The notes under the pieces are model-generated. The model was not told the DNA's origin, did no database searches, and saw nothing but the letters and a program-made list of their open reading frames with translations. The translations under genes were made by a program, and so were the position numbers. 10,988 bases of DNA from RPQJ01 sp035691185 (GTDB taxonomy: Bacteria > Pseudomonadota > Gammaproteobacteria > Steroidobacterales > Steroidobacteraceae), in the NCBI GenBank assembly GCA_035691185.1, contig DASSJN010000212.1, forward strand, positions 1 to 10,988, given 5' to 3'. Shown piece by piece: positions 5,555 through 10,988 of the stretch. The first letter of the stretch is position 1; each line of letters begins with the position of its first letter.

Positions 5555-6682
5555 ATGCCCCGCCGCGTCGTCCTGGCCATTTCCGGTGGCGTCGATTCCG
5601 CCGTTTCCGCGGTCCTGCTCAAGCAGGCCGGGTACGACGTGCACGCGCTGTTCATGCGCAACTGGGAAGAGGACGAGGACGGTTACTGCACGGCCGCGGC
5701 GGACCTGCAGGACGCGCGCCAGGTGTGCGACGACCTCGGCCTGCCGCTCCACGCCGTCACGTTCGCCGCCGAGTATCGGGACCGCGTCTTCGCGCATTTT
5801 CTCGACGAGCTGAAAGCGGGGCGGACGCCGAACCCGGACGTCGCCTGCAACCGCGAAATCAAGTTCGGCGTGTGCTTCGAACACGCGCTGCGCCTCGGGG
5901 CGGATCTGTTCGCCACGGGCCATTACGCCAGGACCGAAGGCGGGCGACTGCTGCGCGCCCTCGACGCCAGCAAGGACCAGAGCTACTTCCTGCACACGGT
6001 GCCCGGTGCGATGCTCGCGCGCACGCTGTTTCCGGTGGGCTCGCTGCCCAAGGCCGAAGTGCGCCGCATCGCGCACGAGCACGCCCTGCCCGTGCACGAC
6101 AAGCGCGACAGCACCGGCATCTGCTTCATCGGCGAGCGACCGTTCGCGGAGTTCCTGCGCACGTACCTGCCGGCCGAGCCCGGCCCGATCGAGACGCCCG
6201 AGGGCCGGCCACTCGGCATGCATCGCGGACTCATGTACTACACGTTCGGCCAGCGCCAGGGGCTCGAACTCGGCGGCGTGCGTGGCTCGGCCGAAAAGCC
6301 CTGGTACGTGGCCCGGAAAGACCTCGCGCGCAACGCGCTCGTCGTCGTGCAGCAGGCCGACCACCCGCTGCTGCTGAGCGACGAAATCACGACGGAGCCT
6401 GCACATTGGGTCGCGGGCGAACCGCCCGTGCCGCCGCGAAGCCGGTTTCGCTGCACGGTCAAGACGCGGTACCGGCAGGCGGACCAGGCCTGCGAGGTGG
6501 AGGTCCTCGACGACGGCTGCTGCGTCGTGCGTACCGTTGCGGCCCAGCGTGCGGTGACGCCGGGGCAGTCGGCCGTGTTCTACGACGGCCCGGTCTGCCT
6601 GGGCGGCGGCATCGTTGCCAGCGCGGTCACTGGCGGCGCGCTGCGCCCGGAGGTCGAATCTGCGCGGGCCGCCGGTCTATAA
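5555..6682 (+). CDS. mnmA: tRNA 2-thiouridylase MnmA
   Basis: MnmA adenylates and thiolates U34 of the tRNAs for Lys, Glu and Gln, using ATP and sulfur delivered through the IscS/Tus relay, to make the 2-thio part of mnm5s2U. The 375-residue protein (E. coli 368) has the PP-loop SGGVDS (10-15), the two active-site cysteines in PNPDVACNREIKFG (C98) and DSTGICFIGER (C190), ATGHYAR (120-126), and KDQSYFL (140-146), followed by the beta-barrel domain with GQRQGLELGG and the C-terminal AVFYDGPVCLGGG. An open frame extends upstream to 5498, but homology begins at the ATG at 5555 (MPRRVVLAISGGVDS), and the promoter lies just before it. The TAA stop (6680-6682) is inside the -10 box of the acnA promoter. 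In E. coli the next genes would be hflD and purB; here acnA follows instead. Confidence 0.97.
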   Translation: MPRRVVLAISGGVDSAVSAVLLKQAGYDVHALFMRNWEEDEDGYCTAAADLQDARQVCDDLGLPLHAVTFAAEYRDRVFAHFLDELKAGRTPNPDVACNREIKFGVCFEHALRLGADLFATGHYARTEGGRLLRALDASKDQSYFLHTVPGAMLARTLFPVGSLPKAEVRRIAHEHALPVHDKRDSTGICFIGERPFAEFLRTYLPAEPGPIETPEGRPLGMHRGLMYYTFGQRQGLELGGVRGSAEKPWYVARKDLARNALVVVQQADHPLLLSDEITTEPAHWVAGEPPVPPRSRFRCTVKTRYRQADQACEVEVLDDGCCVVRTVAAQRAVTPGQSAVFYDGPVCLGGGIVASAVTGGALRPEVESARAAGL

Positions 6683-6683
6683 T
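6678..6683 (+). promoter_or_regulatory. Consensus -10 box for acnA overlapping the mnmA stop
   Basis: TATAAT is a perfect -10 hexamer whose last bases include the mnmA TAA (6680-6682). It predicts a transcription start near 6690 and an acnA leader of about 29 nt. No good -35 is visible at 17 bp (CGAATC at 6655-6660), so an activator or an alternative -35 contact may be needed. Confidence 0.6.
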
Positions 6684-6709
6684 TCGGCGGTTTGGGTCGC
6701 GCCTGCCCC

Positions 6710-6714
6710 GGAGG
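6710..6714 (+). promoter_or_regulatory. Ribosome binding site that fixes the acnA start
   Basis: GGAGG lies 4 nt before the ATG at 6719-6721. The alternative in-frame TTG at 6692 would sit nearly at the predicted transcript start with no ribosome site, so the ATG is preferred. Confidence 0.75.
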
Positions 6715-6718
6715 TTCC

Positions 6719-9412
<2,694 letters not shown>

Positions 9413-9416
9413 GTGA

Positions 9417-9450
9417 AGTGTCCAGTGTTTAGTGTCTAGCGCTGGACACT
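9417..9450. repeat. Overlapping hairpins from two direct and one inverted repeat after acnA
   Basis: AGTGTCCAG (9417-9425) and AGTGTCTAG (9431-9439) are near-identical direct repeats (8 of 9 bases). Both can pair with CTGGACACT (9442-9450). The outer pairing is a perfect 9-bp stem with a 16-nt loop; the inner is an 8-bp stem with one G-U pair and a GCGC loop. Only one can form at a time. No T-tract follows, so it is not a standard terminator. Confidence 0.6.
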
Positions 9451-9457
9451 CTCAGCC

Positions 9458-10201
9458 ATCAACACCCCGCTCACCCTCGCAGCCACGGCACTCCGCACCG
9501 CCCACCACGTCTGCGTGCTCACCGGCGCGGGCATCTCGGCGGAGAGCGGCGTGCCTACGTTTCGCGATGCGCAGACCGGACTCTGGGCAAACTATCGTCC
9601 GGAGGACCTCGCCACCCCCGAGGCGTTCGCGCGCGATCCGAAGCGCATCTGGGAGTGGTACGAGTGGCGACGCGAGCTCGTACAGCAGGCGCAGCCGAAC
9701 GCCGGCCACCGCGCGCTCGTCGAACTCGCCCGGCTCGTGCCGAGGCTCACGCTCGTCACGCAGAACGTGGACAGCCTGCACCAGCGCGCCGGAAGCCGCG
9801 GCGTGATCGAGTACCACGGCAACATCCTGCGCGATCGCTGCGCGGCCGAGAGCATCGTGCGCCCGCGGTCGCCCGTTTCGGTCACGGGCCTGCCCGAATG
9901 CGCACACTGCGGCGAACTGCTGCGGCCCGACGTGGTCTGGTTCGGCGAAGCCATCCCGCGGCAGGCGTTGCTCGAAGCGGACACGGCGGCCTCCACCTGC
10001 GACGTGTTCCTCTCGATCGGCACCGCGGCCGTCGTCTACCCGGCCGCCGGGCTCGCCGAGCGCGCATTGCGCTCCGGCGCGCGGATCATCGAGGTGAACA
10101 CCGAGCCGACGGACCTCAGTCCCCTCGCCGACGTCACCCTGCGCGGTCCGTCGGGACGACTGTTGCCGCAACTCCTCGAGCAGTTGCTGCGAAGGGAGTG
10201 A
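9458..10201 (+). CDS. cobB: Class III sirtuin, NAD-dependent protein deacylase (CobB-like)
   Basis: This protein removes acetyl or succinyl groups from lysines using NAD+. Domain landmarks, numbered from an ATC at 9458 (247 residues), are LTGAGISAESGVPTFRD (21-37), YEWR (68-71) matching the Y-x-x-R desuccinylase motif, TQNVDSLHQRAG (101-112), the general-base H120 in EYHGNI, and RPDVVWFGEAIP at the substrate groove. The zinc module has only three Cys (C128, C148, C151). The first canonical start is GTG at 9515, but that would remove helix 1 and half of the first Rossmann strand. The upstream frame reads NTPLTLAATALRTAHHVCV, typical sirtuin N-terminus, back to an ATC where homologues would have Met. 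The frame is closed by a TAG at 9437. The start is therefore either non-canonical or mutated. If only canonical codons are accepted, the gene is 9515-10201. Substrate range is inferred. Confidence 0.88.
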   Translation: MNTPLTLAATALRTAHHVCVLTGAGISAESGVPTFRDAQTGLWANYRPEDLATPEAFARDPKRIWEWYEWRRELVQQAQPNAGHRALVELARLVPRLTLVTQNVDSLHQRAGSRGVIEYHGNILRDRCAAESIVRPRSPVSVTGLPECAHCGELLRPDVVWFGEAIPRQALLEADTAASTCDVFLSIGTAAVVYPAAGLAERALRSGARIIEVNTEPTDLSPLADVTLRGPSGRLLPQLLEQLLRRE

Positions 10202-10322
10202 CGGGGGTCGGCCGCAGTAAGGTTGTGGTCGTCCGGGCGGTCCTCTCAGGCATGCGCAGGCCGGGCGCACGCCCCAAGCTCCCGTCCTGCGAACGGTCCA
10301 GCCACGCCAAGGTCCATACCGC

Positions 10323-10988
10323 ATGCGACGTCGATACGACCCGTCACGGCCCCCGCCGTCCGAGATCACGCCTCCGGAGCGCTACTACAATCGCCGTGAG
10401 ATCGTCGGCAGTCTCCTCGCGGCCGGCGCCGTCGCGCTGGGGCCGGCCGATGGCGCGGTCGCTGCGACCAGGCTCGAGTACACGAAGAACCCCACGCTCA
10501 GTCTGGATTTGCCGAGCAATTCCTTCGAAGATATAACTACTTACAACAACTTTTACGAATTCGGCACAGGTAAGTCCGACCCCGCCGAGCGTTCTTCGAA
10601 GTTCAAGCCCAGGCCGTGGACCGTCAAGGTGTCCGGAGAGGCCGAGAGGACCGGCACTTATGAGCTGGACGACCTGCTGCGTCCGCACGCGCTCGAGGAG
10701 CGCATCTACCGGCTTCGCTGCGTCGAGGCCTGGTCCATGGTCGTGCCGTGGGTCGGGATTCCGCTCGGGGCCCTGCTCAAGCGTTTCGAACCGAACTCAC
10801 GCGCCAAGTACGTGGCATTCACGACGGTCCTGCGACCGTCGGAGATGCCCGGGCAGCGCTTCCCCGTGCTCGACTGGCCGTACGTGGAGGGCCTGCGCAT
10901 CGACGAGGCGATGCACCCGCTCGCGCTGCTCGCGGTGGGACTCTATGGGCAGTCGCTGCCGAACCAGAACGGGGCGCCCCTGCGGCTG
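10323..10988 (+). CDS. msrP: Periplasmic protein-methionine-sulfoxide reductase catalytic subunit MsrP, N-terminal part
   Basis: MsrP (YedY) is a molybdopterin enzyme that repairs oxidised methionines in periplasmic proteins, receiving electrons from the haem membrane protein MsrQ. The 222 visible residues include a twin-arginine signal, NRREIVGSLLAAGAVALG (23-40), ending near AVAA (45-48); YNNFYEFG (74-81); LEERIYRLRCVEAWSMVVPW (124-143) with the molybdenum-ligand Cys C133; AKYVAF (161-166); YVEGLRIDEAMHPL (187-200); and QNGAPLRL at the window edge. E. coli MsrP has 334 residues, so about a third is missing. The ATG at 10323 gives the usual short stretch (SEITPPERYY) before the Tat motif; the ribosome site is weak (AAGG, 10 nt upstream). 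The 121-bp gap before it holds no clear promoter or terminator. msrQ would be expected downstream, outside the window. Confidence 0.96.
   Translation, partial: MRRRYDPSRPPPSEITPPERYYNRREIVGSLLAAGAVALGPADGAVAATRLEYTKNPTLSLDLPSNSFEDITTYNNFYEFGTGKSDPAERSSKFKPRPWTVKVSGEAERTGTYELDDLLRPHALEERIYRLRCVEAWSMVVPWVGIPLGALLKRFEPNSRAKYVAFTTVLRPSEMPGQRFPVLDWPYVEGLRIDEAMHPLALLAVGLYGQSLPNQNGAPLRL

Noticed and set aside
10386..10391. TACAAT resembling a -10 box inside msrP
   Set aside because: It encodes the YYN just before the twin-arginine motif; a transcript from it would miss the signal peptide and has no good start nearby.

Overview
The window is a GC-rich, almost fully coding stretch of chromosomal housekeeping genes. 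Protein-level matches to Escherichia coli-type enzymes (PurB, MnmA, NudJ, AcnA, FumC, MsrP) suggest a high-GC gammaproteobacterium. I cannot place it to genus from sequence alone. I see no mobile element, phage gene, CRISPR array, tRNA or rRNA, and no convincing new multi-gene system. The points of interest are in gene starts, overlaps and short regulatory structures.

Layout. On the minus strand, bases 2491 down to 1 hold fumC (class II fumarase), a CoA-pyrophosphatase-type Nudix hydrolase and the first 140 codons of mazG. Neighbouring genes in this chain overlap by four bases, so it looks like one translationally coupled operon. An 80-bp divergent region (2492-2571) with a 12-bp palindrome and repeated TCCCGGA motifs separates fumC from the plus-strand genes. 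These are purB, a GNAT acetyltransferase, a PLD-like protein overlapping it by 53 bases, nudJ, mnmA, acnA, a class III sirtuin (cobB-like), and the first 222 codons of msrP, a Tat-exported periplasmic methionine sulfoxide reductase cut by the window edge.

How the genes fit together. PurB releases fumarate in purine synthesis, and the divergent FumC hydrates fumarate to malate. Both belong to the same enzyme superfamily. AcnA adds a second TCA-cycle enzyme. MazG, the CoA-type Nudix enzyme and NudJ are three nucleotide pyrophosphate hydrolases in one neighbourhood. The nudJ-mnmA pair near purB recalls the E. coli nudJ-mnmA-hflD-purB cluster, but the order differs and no hflD is visible.

Most notable signals: nudJ and mnmA each have a near-consensus -10 box exactly 7 nt before their start codon, which predicts leaderless mRNAs. 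The sirtuin has no ATG, GTG or TTG where its fold needs to begin, and homology points to an ATC codon. The acnA-sirtuin gap holds two mutually exclusive hairpins. The GNAT and PLD-like genes look like a split or frameshifted fusion.
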